Shown: positions 47,501-53,879 of the stretch, piece by piece | Layout of the letters: the number at the start of each line of letters is the position of its first letter | Position numbering within the stretch: the stretch's first letter is position 1 | Source of the DNA: VXPQ01 sp965116435 | GTDB lineage: Bacteria; Bacteroidota; Rhodothermia; Rhodothermales; VXPQ01 | Length of the DNA: 64,000 nt | Assembly: GCA_965116435.1 (NCBI GenBank) | Contig: OZ220686.1 | Span: 930,001 to 994,000 of the forward strand | Reading direction: 5' to 3' | Made by a program: the position numbers and the translations under genes | The notes under the pieces: generated by a model | What the model saw: the letters and a program-made list of their open reading frames with translations, nothing else | Database searches by the model: none | Told to the model about the DNA's origin: nothing

Positions 47501-49368
47501 GGACCGTCTGTGTCCGCAATGAGCCGATCCATATTCTCTGTGGAGCCCCGAGCCTCCCAGACATACGAAGTAGGGCCGCGCACCGGCTGCTCCCCTATTT
47601 CGCAGTTGATCCTGACGACGCCCGCCCCCTCGTATACCTCTATGGGACTGCCGCAATGGAGCGTATAAGGCTTTAAGCCCTGCTTAACCTTCACCGTAAT
47701 ATTTCCTGAATCCACATAATACCAACCGTCGTCGCCATAATAGTACATACAGATAAAATAGGTATAGTGATCTATTTCCGTACCCTCGGGCAGTCTCCTC
47801 GGAACATTGAACCTGAGGTCGAATCTCGGGCGAGCGAGGGCGCCGGGCGCCCGGCGCCCCGTCTCCGGATGTCGTGCATGATCCTGCGCGCGCCCTTTAT
47901 AGCCCACATCCCATCGAATCTTATCCGAGGGACTCTCGGGCCAGCAATCGAAGTTAAAACCGGGATCTCCCGTCCATACTTCATAATAATATGTCTTGCA
48001 CGACATGGGCCGCGACCCTTTTCGCAGCGTCACAGTAACCCGTTGACTGGCGTGTGTAATGCCCCCGGCCAACAATAGCACCAAGTATTTGTATTGAACG
48101 CTCCCGTTGGTCGGCAAGGCGTTATGATCAATCACGAACGTCGGCGTAATAGTACTTCTAAGGCTCTTGGGGAGACGATCCAGGGCGTTCTCCGGGGATA
48201 CCGCCAACCACAAATAGTCCGCGTCCGGCGGCTCGTTGTCCACGGAACACGGTATGATGAGTGTGGACAAGTGACCTTGCACGGGATGGTCTATATCCGT
48301 ACAAGAGATGGTAACCGGCGAATTGCTCATAGACCGGGAAACGTCCGCAGCGACGAGCGTTGCCTCCGGCCCAAGCGTTGCCTCTTCCCCGGCCTTCACC
48401 GTCACGCTCACCCGACGGCGCGCCGTCCGGGGAACCCCCGACGAACTCGTCGTCAGGCTGGCTACGTAGTGGTACGTCTTCCCCGCGCTCCCCGCCGGCG
48501 CCGTAAACAACGGTTGCGGCGTATCCGTCGCGGCAAGCGGGGCCGTGCTTGATTCCCACAGCCCTTCCCATGCCCACAACGCAAGAGATCCCCCCCCCCT
48601 CTCATCCGAGGCGTCCATACGGAACGACAGCGGGTCCGCCCCTTCGCAAGCCAGAACCACCGTATCCCCTTCCTCCACCTCCAGCTCCAACGGACAATAC
48701 ACGCTGGGCTGGCTCGACCGCACGAACACCTCCACCTCCGCATACGACGACAGGCCCGTCGCACGGGACGCCGCCGTCAGGCGGTACCGGTGCCGCTGCG
48801 CACCCTCCTCCGACAGAAAAGACTCCAGCGTGTCGTACTGCGGAAACGACGGAGCCACCACCACGGGATTCGGGACATTCTCCGGCAACAGGCGCGGATT
48901 CTCCAGATAGTCCCGCGTCGCGCCGCCTACGGGCTCCCAGAAATAGTCCAGATGCTCCTCCCCAGCCGCATCGGAGACATGGCAATCGATGGCGCCCGTC
49001 TCCAGTTCATCCAGAAACACCGCCGAAGGACACTCCAGGCGAGGCGGCGTATGCAAAGCGGGGTCCAGGACCGCGCTTGAAGAACCGGCCCCTTGCGAAC
49101 CGGCGCCAACCCCATCCATCCCGTTATCTGCGCCCATCTCTCCAGCGCATTCCTCGGCGGTCACCGGGTCTGCCGCTAAAAACGGACCGCATTCCTCATG
49201 CAGGACAGGCGGCGCAGGCGATTCCTCGGGGAAAACGGGCTTGCTTGGGTACCCCTCGTCCGGAAGAGCTTGACCAGCCGCCGGAAGGACGCACAACAAC
49301 GCCACGCCCATCAGCGCGCAAACCCATCGAACCGCACGACCTGTGTACATATACATACTCGAACGCAT
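41503..49368 (-). CDS. Giant secreted multi-module protein with pilin-like and PapD-like C-terminus
   Basis: About 2621 residues from ATG at 49368, which follows GGAGGG at good spacing; GTG at 49374 is also in frame. The signal peptide core is VCALMGVALLCVLPAAGQA. The shared N-terminal region runs to about residue 343. About six divergent modules follow, then ten or more regular ones (PGHPYSAYEG, then DPDPVYEG and NPVSVYEG), to about residue 2090. The pilin/DUF4402-like part is interrupted by a stretch of nine five-residue units (DATLG-like). The PapD-like part has SNPSLIPLEISVSSRFGY and YPQSLVLQPGEQR. Both ends and many modules match the 5695-13473 paralogue closely; in 41590-41800 versus 5820-6010 the DNA is over 90% identical by eye. 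The protein ends with SLASE rather than the KP/QP of its relatives. Confidence 0.9.
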   Translation of the reverse strand: MRSSMYMYTGRAVRWVCALMGVALLCVLPAAGQALPDEGYPSKPVFPEESPAPPVLHEECGPFLAADPVTAEECAGEMGADNGMDGVGAGSQGAGSSSAVLDPALHTPPRLECPSAVFLDELETGAIDCHVSDAAGEEHLDYFWEPVGGATRDYLENPRLLPENVPNPVVVAPSFPQYDTLESFLSEEGAQRHRYRLTAASRATGLSSYAEVEVFVRSSQPSVYCPLELEVEEGDTVVLACEGADPLSFRMDASDERGGGSLALWAWEGLWESSTAPLAATDTPQPLFTAPAGSAGKTYHYVASLTTSSSGVPRTARRRVSVTVKAGEEATLGPEATLVAADVSRSMSNSPVTISCTDIDHPVQGHLSTLIIPCSVDNEPPDADYLWLAVSPENALDRLPKSLRSTITPTFVIDHNALPTNGSVQYKYLVLLLAGGITHASQRVTVTLRKGSRPMSCKTYYYEVWTGDPGFNFDCWPESPSDKIRWDVGYKGRAQDHARHPETGRRAPGALARPRFDLRFNVPRRLPEGTEIDHYTYFICMYYYGDDGWYYVDSGNITVKVKQGLKPYTLHCGSPIEVYEGAGVVRINCEIGEQPVRGPTSYVWEARGSTENMDRLIADTDGPRPVFLVPGDGEVDEEETYEYRLLTSTEDEREDVSADVTVRVLNKPATVTIDCPGDPYEYTAGDYHQELGDCRFSAEKVPRQGTTYSYQWEEVNVARKGLLEERQGAANQRPIFYVPGSVSGDETYEYRFTITATHSGEQIASASRNITAVVKPRPPLSLSCENMDVWEGSRPRRLTCTGGRPPSPHYEFTWSPDDGLLQANKAEYRTVPPPTFRTPANVDADTDYTYEITLTTTATSNPRSVKSSVTVTVLNKPQIVVDCPGHPYSAYEGSDVTLDCTATGAHDPSTYAYAWTAQNAAADLSRLDDQNALTPTFTAPASVTATATHEYLLTVSAANAVDGTFAVEVTERPKPQLMVDCPGHPYEVYEGSSDVLDCTVDGAPDPSTYAYAWTARSAGADVTLLGDAAALTPTFTAPASVTAPETHEYVLTVSADNALDGTFDADVTVLPKPQLVVDCQDHPYSVYEGEADFPLNCTVTGAPDPSTYAYTWTARSPGTGTDLGLLDNLAAGSPTFLVPEDVAADRAHEYVLTVTAANALDVTANVSVTVRDRPLLAVACTNSAPVYEGSADVALECTATGAPAGAAYTYAWTPRGDTPDVALLSAPDALTPTFLVPKSVDRDETYEYLLTVSADNSVSATAEVTVEVLNKPLLAVDCTNPDPVYEGAADVTLECTASGAPDGAAYAYAWTARGDTPDVGRLSASDVLSPTFDVPFSVAQTTRYEYALTVSAPNAESGSETVTVTVLNEGSLALVCTDPDPVYEGSPDIALSCTASGAPGDSPSYEYAWTSRGAAEDANLLSRTDISSPTFAVPEAVDADRAYEYAVRVTAANADAGVARVTVTVLNQPVIAVVCTDPDPVYEGAPDIALSCRASGALGVSSGSGVLGADPVYEYAWTALGNTRSAADTDLLSRTDISSPTFFVPAAVEADRAYAYAVRVTAANAEAATAEVTVRVLNTGIVALSCANPAPVYEGSGDLALSCAATGAPAGSEYAYSWEAFHKTSGPPDARLLSATDVASPTFLTPEDVPQTTQYAYRVTARADHASPATADVTVTVLDSGVLTLACVNPAPVYEGSPNVALNCTASGGPGGPDGSTYEYAWSPLGNTSGTPGAGLLSASDIASPTFAVPAEVDADETYAYLVTVSAEHAEAATAEVTVTVLNKPALALACVNPVSVYEGSPDVALDCSATGAPAGSAYEYVWTPLRNTSGTPDTGLLSRADIASPIFAVPAEVDADETYAYLVTVSAENAEAATAEVTVTVLNKSALVLACVNPVSVYEGSPDVALDCSASGGPGAPDGSAYEYLWTALSNTSAAPDTDLLSRADIASPTFAVPAEVDADERYEYLVTVSAENADPATAEVTVTVLNKGDLALVCVDPDPVYEGDEDITLFCAASGGPEGSVYEYVWSPLHNTSAALDTERLVAGIDGPTPTFDVPEEVDVDETYEYLVTVSAENAEAATAEVLVTVLNSIPPVAFSTIPSDLGVWISASSLRFGVQSSGSQVTLDALTDRISTSVAGPYHVGRMTLAPEGALAFDENAEVALSIEMVTPVTLRRMADAPLDDVTLGDATLGDATLDGVTLADAALGDAALGDATLDDAADEPGARGHVLTLSPSWSVVESCEQLSSQSIPGLYTEVRMSGSDCRLLLFGGDLDLTDAPSGRYVGTIDVIFRTVSGEETHLVPVSVEVIPAPRVIAIGPGGVRFDTSRELPPGLTPEQTVRIYPDVAYLTEEAPSGVFELSNPSLIPLEISVSSRFGYVEATEDGREAVVEDPSSSRLGDLSGLVEMYPQSLVLQPGEQRVVRYGVREDSLAALKATSEAGYAAFFEIASAPRQYIRADWLPEESTGGNTARVTMRVPGAYAPKAASPSLRAELLSVSAGASPLATFLVETEGAPFLGEVAAYDEDGRELGRSRTLVYTRSRVRLPLAWLPEGEAIFLRFAPFRAPSRATSSAPSSSPSGSGRTSEPVRVPWHAPRGIGAVPGKDTSPASPAGDVSLASE
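42707..42841 (-). repeat. 15-bp minisatellite encoding DATLG-like units
   Basis: Nine 15-bp units (GCCGCGTCGCCCAAT-like on the plus strand) encode a run of LGDAT/LDDVT/LADAA. They are inserted in the pilin-like region of the giant protein. The otherwise similar paralogue at 5695-13473 has only a short HASADSTAL loop there. Confidence 0.85.
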
Positions 49369-49438
49369 AGGCACTGCCCTCCGCTCTGGAAATCGCTACG
49401 CAAAACACGACCACATCTCCCAAACCCCTCTTTTGTTA

Positions 49439-49468
49439 AACATACGTCATGGGAAAATTAAAAGTCAA
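49439..49468 (-). promoter_or_regulatory. Probable promoter of the giant gene starting at 49368
   Basis: TTGACT (49468-49463) and TATGTT (49444-49439) are 18 bp apart. The CTCTTGACTTTTA context matches the promoter at 34276-34304. The leader carries GTAGCGATTTCCAGAG. Confidence 0.5.
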
Positions 49469-49580
49469 GAGATGGAAAAGTTTTTTCTGGTCAGGAGCCA
49501 TGTCCTGGCCGCAAACGAGGCGCGGAGCGGCAAAATCCCGCATCTCCGCCGAACAAATACACCCCATCCAAACGCCAGCG

Positions 49581-49625
49581 CCTTAAAAAGTAAGGCGGCG
49601 GAAATTCGAGGTTAAATAATTAAAG
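49581..49625. repeat. 45-bp palindromic element, copy 6
   Basis: The arms are CCTTAAAAAGTAAG and TTAAATAATTAAAG with spacer GCGGCGGAAATTCGAGG. It lies 34 bp downstream of the FAH-family gene, so it separates the sugar-acid operon from the giant-gene array. Confidence 0.85.
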
Positions 49626-49658
49626 TTTGCTGATTTTTGCGGAAACGCCGACCGGTCT

Positions 49659-50570
49659 TTATCCCTTGGCGTCCACCTGCGCGGCCTCTGGCCGCCAGGC
49701 CCTGCCGATGGGCGCCCAGGGCGGCGCCACGTCCTGCCGAATGCTCCCCAGCCGCTCGATTTCGAGGTCCACGGCATATCCCACGCGCAGATACTTCGGG
49801 GGCGTCATGCCCAGCCCGACGCCTTCCGGCGTGCCCGTGGACAAAATATCCCCCGGAAGCAATGTCATGAAACGGCTCGCGTAGCTTATCAGAAAAGAAA
49901 CCGGGAAGATCATATCCCCGGTCGAACTGCACTGCATCTCTTCGCCGTTGAGCGTAAGCCGCATGTCCAGCTTCTGCGGATCGCCGACCTCGTCCGGAGT
50001 AACGAGCGCAGGCCCCATCGGGGAAAACGTATCGCAACTCTTCCCCTTCACCCACTGCCCGCCGCGCTCAATCTGGTAGGCCCGCTCGGACACGTCGTTC
50101 ATGATCGAATAGCCGGCCACATAGTCCAGGGCCTCGCGTTCCGAAACGTATTTCGCCCGGCGACCCACGATCACGGCCAGTTCGATTTCCCAGTCGGTTT
50201 TTCTGGAGCCGCGCGGCAGCACAATGGGGTCGAACGGGCCGCTGAGCGACGAACTTGCCTTCATGAACAACACCGGCTCCTCCGGCGCATCCACCCCGGA
50301 CTCCCTGGCGTGCTTGCGGTAATTCAGTCCGACGCACACGATCTTGCTGGGCCGGGCGACCGGGGGCGCAAGACGCTCGCGCGCATCGACCCGAGGGGCC
50401 TCGGCGGCCTGCCCCGCCTCCATCCACGCCCGCAGCCGATCCATGCCGCCTCCGGCGAAAAACGCTTCGTCGTAGTCGCGGGCCGCGGCGGATGCGTCCA
50501 CGCGCGTTCCGTCTGCAAGCAAAAGGCCCGGCTTTTCGGCGCCGAGCGAACCAAATCGAATAAGTCGCAT
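49659..50570 (-). CDS. FAH-family hydrolase, probably 2,4-diketo-3-deoxy-L-fuconate hydrolase
   Basis: 303 residues, the usual length for the family. The FAH fold is shown by VGLNYRKHARESG (80-92), the metal-binding acids in DWEIELAVIVG (Glu128, Glu130) and Asp159 in YSIMNDVSER, then GKSCDTFSPMGPALVTPDE and LSTGTPEGVGLGM. The GKSCDTF-GP-LVT stretch is typical of hydrolases that split 2,4-diketo-3-deoxy sugar acids into pyruvate and lactate (or a related aldehyde acid). The gene lies 36 bp downstream of an SDR matching 2-keto-3-deoxy-L-fuconate dehydrogenase, which supports the last step of non-phosphorylative L-fucose breakdown in the cytoplasm. An L-rhamnonate-type substrate or ureidoglycolate lyase are alternatives. 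Confidence 0.85.
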   Translation of the reverse strand: MRLIRFGSLGAEKPGLLLADGTRVDASAAARDYDEAFFAGGGMDRLRAWMEAGQAAEAPRVDARERLAPPVARPSKIVCVGLNYRKHARESGVDAPEEPVLFMKASSSLSGPFDPIVLPRGSRKTDWEIELAVIVGRRAKYVSEREALDYVAGYSIMNDVSERAYQIERGGQWVKGKSCDTFSPMGPALVTPDEVGDPQKLDMRLTLNGEEMQCSSTGDMIFPVSFLISYASRFMTLLPGDILSTGTPEGVGLGMTPPKYLRVGYAVDLEIERLGSIRQDVAPPWAPIGRAWRPEAAQVDAKG

Positions 50571-50606
50571 GGGATAGGGATACTGGATGCTATGGATTCG
50601 TACGGA

Positions 50607-51413
50607 TCAGGGGCGCAACGCAAGAACGCCCCCGTCTATGGGAAAAAGCGAACCGGTCACGAAGGCCGCCGCATCCGAACACAGGTAGAGCGCAAGGGCC
50701 GCCACCTCTTCGGGAGTCCCCATGCGGCCCATCGGCTGCGTCGCCGCGAGGCGGTCGTGCATTTCCTGTTCCCGACCCGGATAGTGCCGGGCGAGATACC
50801 CGTCCACGAACGGGGTATGGATGCGCGCCGGGGCAATGGCGTTGCACCGAATGCCTTCCCGCACATAATCGCAGGCCACGGAACGCGTCATGGCGAGCAC
50901 GGCGCCCTTGCTCATGGAATACGCAAACCGATCCGGGACGCCAACGACCGATACTGTCGAAGCCATGTTCACGATCGCGCCGCCCTGCCCCAGCATGCCC
51001 TGCACGGCGGCCTGGAGGCAGTGGTACGCGCCCTTGACGTTGACCCGGTACACCCGGTCGAAATCCTCTTCGGACGTCGTCGCCGCGGCGCCCACATGGG
51101 ACACGCCCGCATTGTTGAACAGCACGTCCGCGGGCGCCATATCGGCGGCGAGCGCCCGAAAGGTTTCGCGCACGGCCTCCCCGTCGGCCACGTCGCAGGC
51201 GTAAAACATCGCCGACGGCCCGAGGTCGGCGGCCAGCGCCTGCCCGGCCTCCTCGTTGATGTCCAGCAACGCGAGGCGGGCGCCTTCTTGCGCAAACAAC
51301 TCCGCGGCGGCCTTGCCGATCCCCGAAGCGGCCCCAGTCACTACGGCCGTGCGGCCCGCAAGCCGCCCGCCCTCGCGCAGGTCGGAAGCAGTCGAACGCA
51401 TAGCTGGTTTCAT
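50607..51413 (-). CDS. SDR oxidoreductase, probably 2-keto-3-deoxy-L-fuconate dehydrogenase
   Basis: 268 residues. It is a classical short-chain dehydrogenase: cofactor loop TGAASGIG (26-33), NNAG (100-103), catalytic Ser152 (NMAST), Tyr165 and Lys169 (YSMSK). The C-terminal PARIHTPFVDGYLARHYPG, QPMGRMGTPEEVAALALYLC and FVTGSLFPIDGG pattern is characteristic of 2-keto-3-deoxy-L-fuconate dehydrogenases. These use NAD+ to make 2,4-diketo-3-deoxy-L-fuconate. The start overlaps the stop of the upstream sulfatase by 4 bp, and the FAH hydrolase that would use the product follows after 36 bp. The assignment is by recalled sequence patterns and context. Confidence 0.85.
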   Translation of the reverse strand: MKPAMRSTASDLREGGRLAGRTAVVTGAASGIGKAAAELFAQEGARLALLDINEEAGQALAADLGPSAMFYACDVADGEAVRETFRALAADMAPADVLFNNAGVSHVGAAATTSEEDFDRVYRVNVKGAYHCLQAAVQGMLGQGGAIVNMASTVSVVGVPDRFAYSMSKGAVLAMTRSVACDYVREGIRCNAIAPARIHTPFVDGYLARHYPGREQEMHDRLAATQPMGRMGTPEEVAALALYLCSDAAAFVTGSLFPIDGGVLALRP

Positions 51414-52906
51414 TCTTCGATGCGCGCGTCGAGCTGGATGGGCCAGGGATTCAGCCCCGCCCGATGCTCCGCCACGCGCGCCCGGATGGCTTCCAGCACG
51501 TCCGGATGCGCTTCGGACACATCGAACCGCTCCGCCGGATCGTGCTCAAGGTGATTCAGGATCGGCGGATCGCGCGGCACGGGATCGTCCCCGATATACG
51601 CCCGCTGCGTGATAAAATGGGCTTTCCAGGGGCCCACGCGCGCGGCGAAAATGCGGGTGCCCCGGTAATACAGGATCATATCGTGCGCCTCCTCGTCGCT
51701 GCCCCGGAGAATATGTTCGATATCCATGCCGTCTATAACCCGGTCGTCCGGAAGCGGTACGCCCGCCATGCCCAGCGCCGTGGGAAACACGTCCATGGCC
51801 GTCACCAGCGCCGAATTGACCGACCCCGGCGGGATCGCGCCCGGCCACCACGCCAAGGCCGGGGTCCGCATGCCGCCTTCGTACGTAGTGCCCTTCCCGT
51901 CGCGCAAAAGCCCCGCCGACCCGCCGTGCGTCTCGAAAATAAGCCACGGGCCGTTGTCGCTCGTAAAGAACACCAGCGTGTTCTCCGCAATGCCTTCTTC
52001 TTCGAGCGCCTGCATCACCTGCCCCACGCTCCAGTCGATCTCTTCGATCACGTCTCCGTAGAGGCCCGCCTTGCTGTGTCCGGCGAATGCGGCGCTACGA
52101 AAAAGCGGCACATGCGGCATGCTGTGCGCGAGGTACAGGAAGAACGGCTCGTCGGCATGCTCCCGAACGAAGGCCACCGCCTCCTGCGCATACCGGCGGG
52201 TAATGGTTTCCTGATCGACCGGACGCTCGATGATTTCCGTATCGCGCAGGAGAGGAACGTTCCAGTATTCGGACTTGGGCTCCCAGAAAATCTCCTTCCA
52301 TTCGCCGCCCGCCACGCGGTCCATGTCGTTGGAATAGGGAATTCCGTAGTAGGAATCGAAGCCGTGGTTGGTCGGCAGGAAGGGTTCAAAGTGGCCGAGA
52401 TGCCACTTGCCCACCATGCCGGTGGCGTATCCGGCGTCCCGGAGCGCCTCGGCGATCGTGATTTCGCGCGCGGGCAAACCGAACCGGGAATCCGGAAACA
52501 GGACCCGGCGCCCGTCGCTGACCATCCCGCTCCGAATCGGCAGGCGGCCCGTGAGCAGCGCGGCCCGGCTGGGCGTACACACCGAAGCGCCCACGTAAAA
52601 CTGGGTGAATTTCATGCCCTCCGCCGCCATGCGGTCCAGGTTGGGCGTACGGATGGTTGGATGTCCGTAGGCGCCGATATCGCCGTAGCCGAGGTCGTCC
52701 GCAAAGACGAGGACCAGGTTCGGGGGGCGCTCTTCTTGTCTCTGTGTCTGGGCCTGATCTTGCGCGTGCGCCGTCGGGGGCGCGCAGGCGCACGCGGTCA
52801 GCGCGGCGAGCAAGGCGGCGCGGGCGGGAACGCGGGCGAACGCGGCAAGCTGGCGAAACGCCGGGCGCGCCCGGGAGAGGATAGCGTATAACCTGTGAGT
52901 ACGCAT
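51410..52906 (-). CDS. Exported type I (formylglycine) sulfatase
   Basis: 498 residues. The N-terminus carries a hydrophobic export signal with a possible lipobox (LTAC, Cys39) or cleavage after AHAQ, so it acts outside the cytoplasm. Sulfatase signatures are clear: NLVLVFADDLGYGDIGAYG (metal Asp70 and Asp71), the formylglycine site CTPSR (Cys110), the adjoining LLTGRLPIRSGM, and FTSDNGPW with GKGTTYEGGMRTP. Activity needs an FGE or anaerobic maturase not found here. It overlaps the KDF-dehydrogenase-like gene by 4 bp, which suggests that it desulfates fucose-containing or related polysaccharide fragments before the sugar is catabolised. The exact substrate cannot be read from sequence. Confidence 0.9.
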   Translation of the reverse strand: MRTHRLYAILSRARPAFRQLAAFARVPARAALLAALTACACAPPTAHAQDQAQTQRQEERPPNLVLVFADDLGYGDIGAYGHPTIRTPNLDRMAAEGMKFTQFYVGASVCTPSRAALLTGRLPIRSGMVSDGRRVLFPDSRFGLPAREITIAEALRDAGYATGMVGKWHLGHFEPFLPTNHGFDSYYGIPYSNDMDRVAGGEWKEIFWEPKSEYWNVPLLRDTEIIERPVDQETITRRYAQEAVAFVREHADEPFFLYLAHSMPHVPLFRSAAFAGHSKAGLYGDVIEEIDWSVGQVMQALEEEGIAENTLVFFTSDNGPWLIFETHGGSAGLLRDGKGTTYEGGMRTPALAWWPGAIPPGSVNSALVTAMDVFPTALGMAGVPLPDDRVIDGMDIEHILRGSDEEAHDMILYYRGTRIFAARVGPWKAHFITQRAYIGDDPVPRDPPILNHLEHDPAERFDVSEAHPDVLEAIRARVAEHRAGLNPWPIQLDARIEE

Positions 52907-53023
52907 GAGCGGCTGAAAAGATCTCGGGGAAGGATGCTGGGAAAGGGTACTGGAAACGAGTTCGCGGAAGCAGGGCTTGTTGTCTGTGGCTATGGTGCGA
53001 GGCGGGCGGCAGGCTATCGTATG

Positions 53024-53683
53024 CTATAACTCCTCTTTCGCTTCCGCCACGCTCCGGCGCAGCACGCGGGCGTTTTCCGTCAATACGCCGAAGGCGCCCT
53101 CCGCAATGGCTCGCTTGTCCAGGAGGGAGGACCCCACGCCGACGGCGACGGCCCCGGCGCGAATCCAGTCCCCTGCATTCTCTGGGGAAACGCCGCCGGT
53201 GGGCATCAATTTCAGGTGCGGCATGGGCGCCAGCACCGCCTTGAAATACGACATGCCCACCACGCCGGACGGAAACACCTTCACTACATCGGCGCCGGAC
53301 TCGGTGGCTTCGAGTATTTCCGTGGGAGAGAATGCGCCCGGCATGACCGGCCTGCCCAGTTCGTGCGCGGCGCGGACGATTTCGGGCTTGAACACCGGAC
53401 TCACGACATAGCGCGCCCCGGCGTCGATGGCCCGCCGAGCGTCCGCGGCGTTCAGCACGGAACCCACCCCGATCTCCACGTCGGGCCGCGTGGCGGCGAC
53501 CTCGGCAATGGCCTGCAGGGCGCCCGGCGTCGTCAGGGTGATTTCGATGGCGACAACCCCGCCTTCCCGGATCGCCTCCACAATTCGGAGCGCCTGCGCG
53601 GCGTCCGGCAGCCGAACCACCGCCACCACGCCGGAGGCAAGAATACGCTGGAGAACCGCTTCGCGGGAAGGAACGACGGACAT
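53024..53683 (-). CDS. KDPG/KHG-type aldolase
   Basis: 219 residues from ATG at 53683. The frame is open to 53875, but that extension runs through a palindrome, and 219 residues matches the family length of about 205-220. Hallmarks are Glu47 (IEITLTTPGA), IGVGSVLNAADARRAIDAGA, the Schiff-base lysine Lys135 (VVKVFPS) and LMPTGGVSPENAGDW. Such enzymes cleave 2-keto-3-deoxy-6-phosphogluconate or 4-hydroxy-2-oxoglutarate-type acids to pyruvate plus an aldehyde. It lies 117 bp upstream of the sulfatase in the same direction. Whether it serves the Entner-Doudoroff route, uronate breakdown or another keto-deoxy acid cannot be decided. Confidence 0.85.
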   Translation of the reverse strand: MSVVPSREAVLQRILASGVVAVVRLPDAAQALRIVEAIREGGVVAIEITLTTPGALQAIAEVAATRPDVEIGVGSVLNAADARRAIDAGARYVVSPVFKPEIVRAAHELGRPVMPGAFSPTEILEATESGADVVKVFPSGVVGMSYFKAVLAPMPHLKLMPTGGVSPENAGDWIRAGAVAVGVGSSLLDKRAIAEGAFGVLTENARVLRRSVAEAKEEL

Positions 53684-53722
53684 GACAACGCAGCGTGGTT
53701 TATTTCTGGAGCGTTTATGTAG

Positions 53723-53759
53723 GGATGCACTGATCAAGTCCACTTCGATCAGTGCATCC
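53723..53759. repeat. Dispersed 13-bp inverted repeat, copy 2, perfect arms
   Basis: GGATGCACTGATC and GATCAGTGCATCC are exact reverse complements around AAGTCCACTTC. It sits in the 196-bp gap between the 1170-residue enzyme-like gene and the aldolase gene, where it could form a terminator-like hairpin. It recurs at 26731-26767. Confidence 0.8.
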
Positions 53760-53879
53760 TTAGGGAAAACGGGCGCGCATGCATACCAAATGGTCAACAG
53801 ACGCGGGCGCAAACCCCAAGATACAACCTGGCGGCGGGAACCGGAAACACCCTGTTGCACGGCGGCGCAACGCAAGGCG

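Noticed and set aside
1..49368. Regular repeats about every 300 bp could suggest a CRISPR-like or satellite array.
   Set aside because: The period equals one protein module in an open frame, the repeats are degenerate at third positions, and no short identical repeats with unique spacers are present.
49595..49625. GTTAAAT in the palindromes resembles the GTTRRRY core of integron attC sites.
   Set aside because: The core lies in the inner end of the arm rather than at the outer boundary, no RYYYAAC partner is positioned correctly, and no integrase is nearby.
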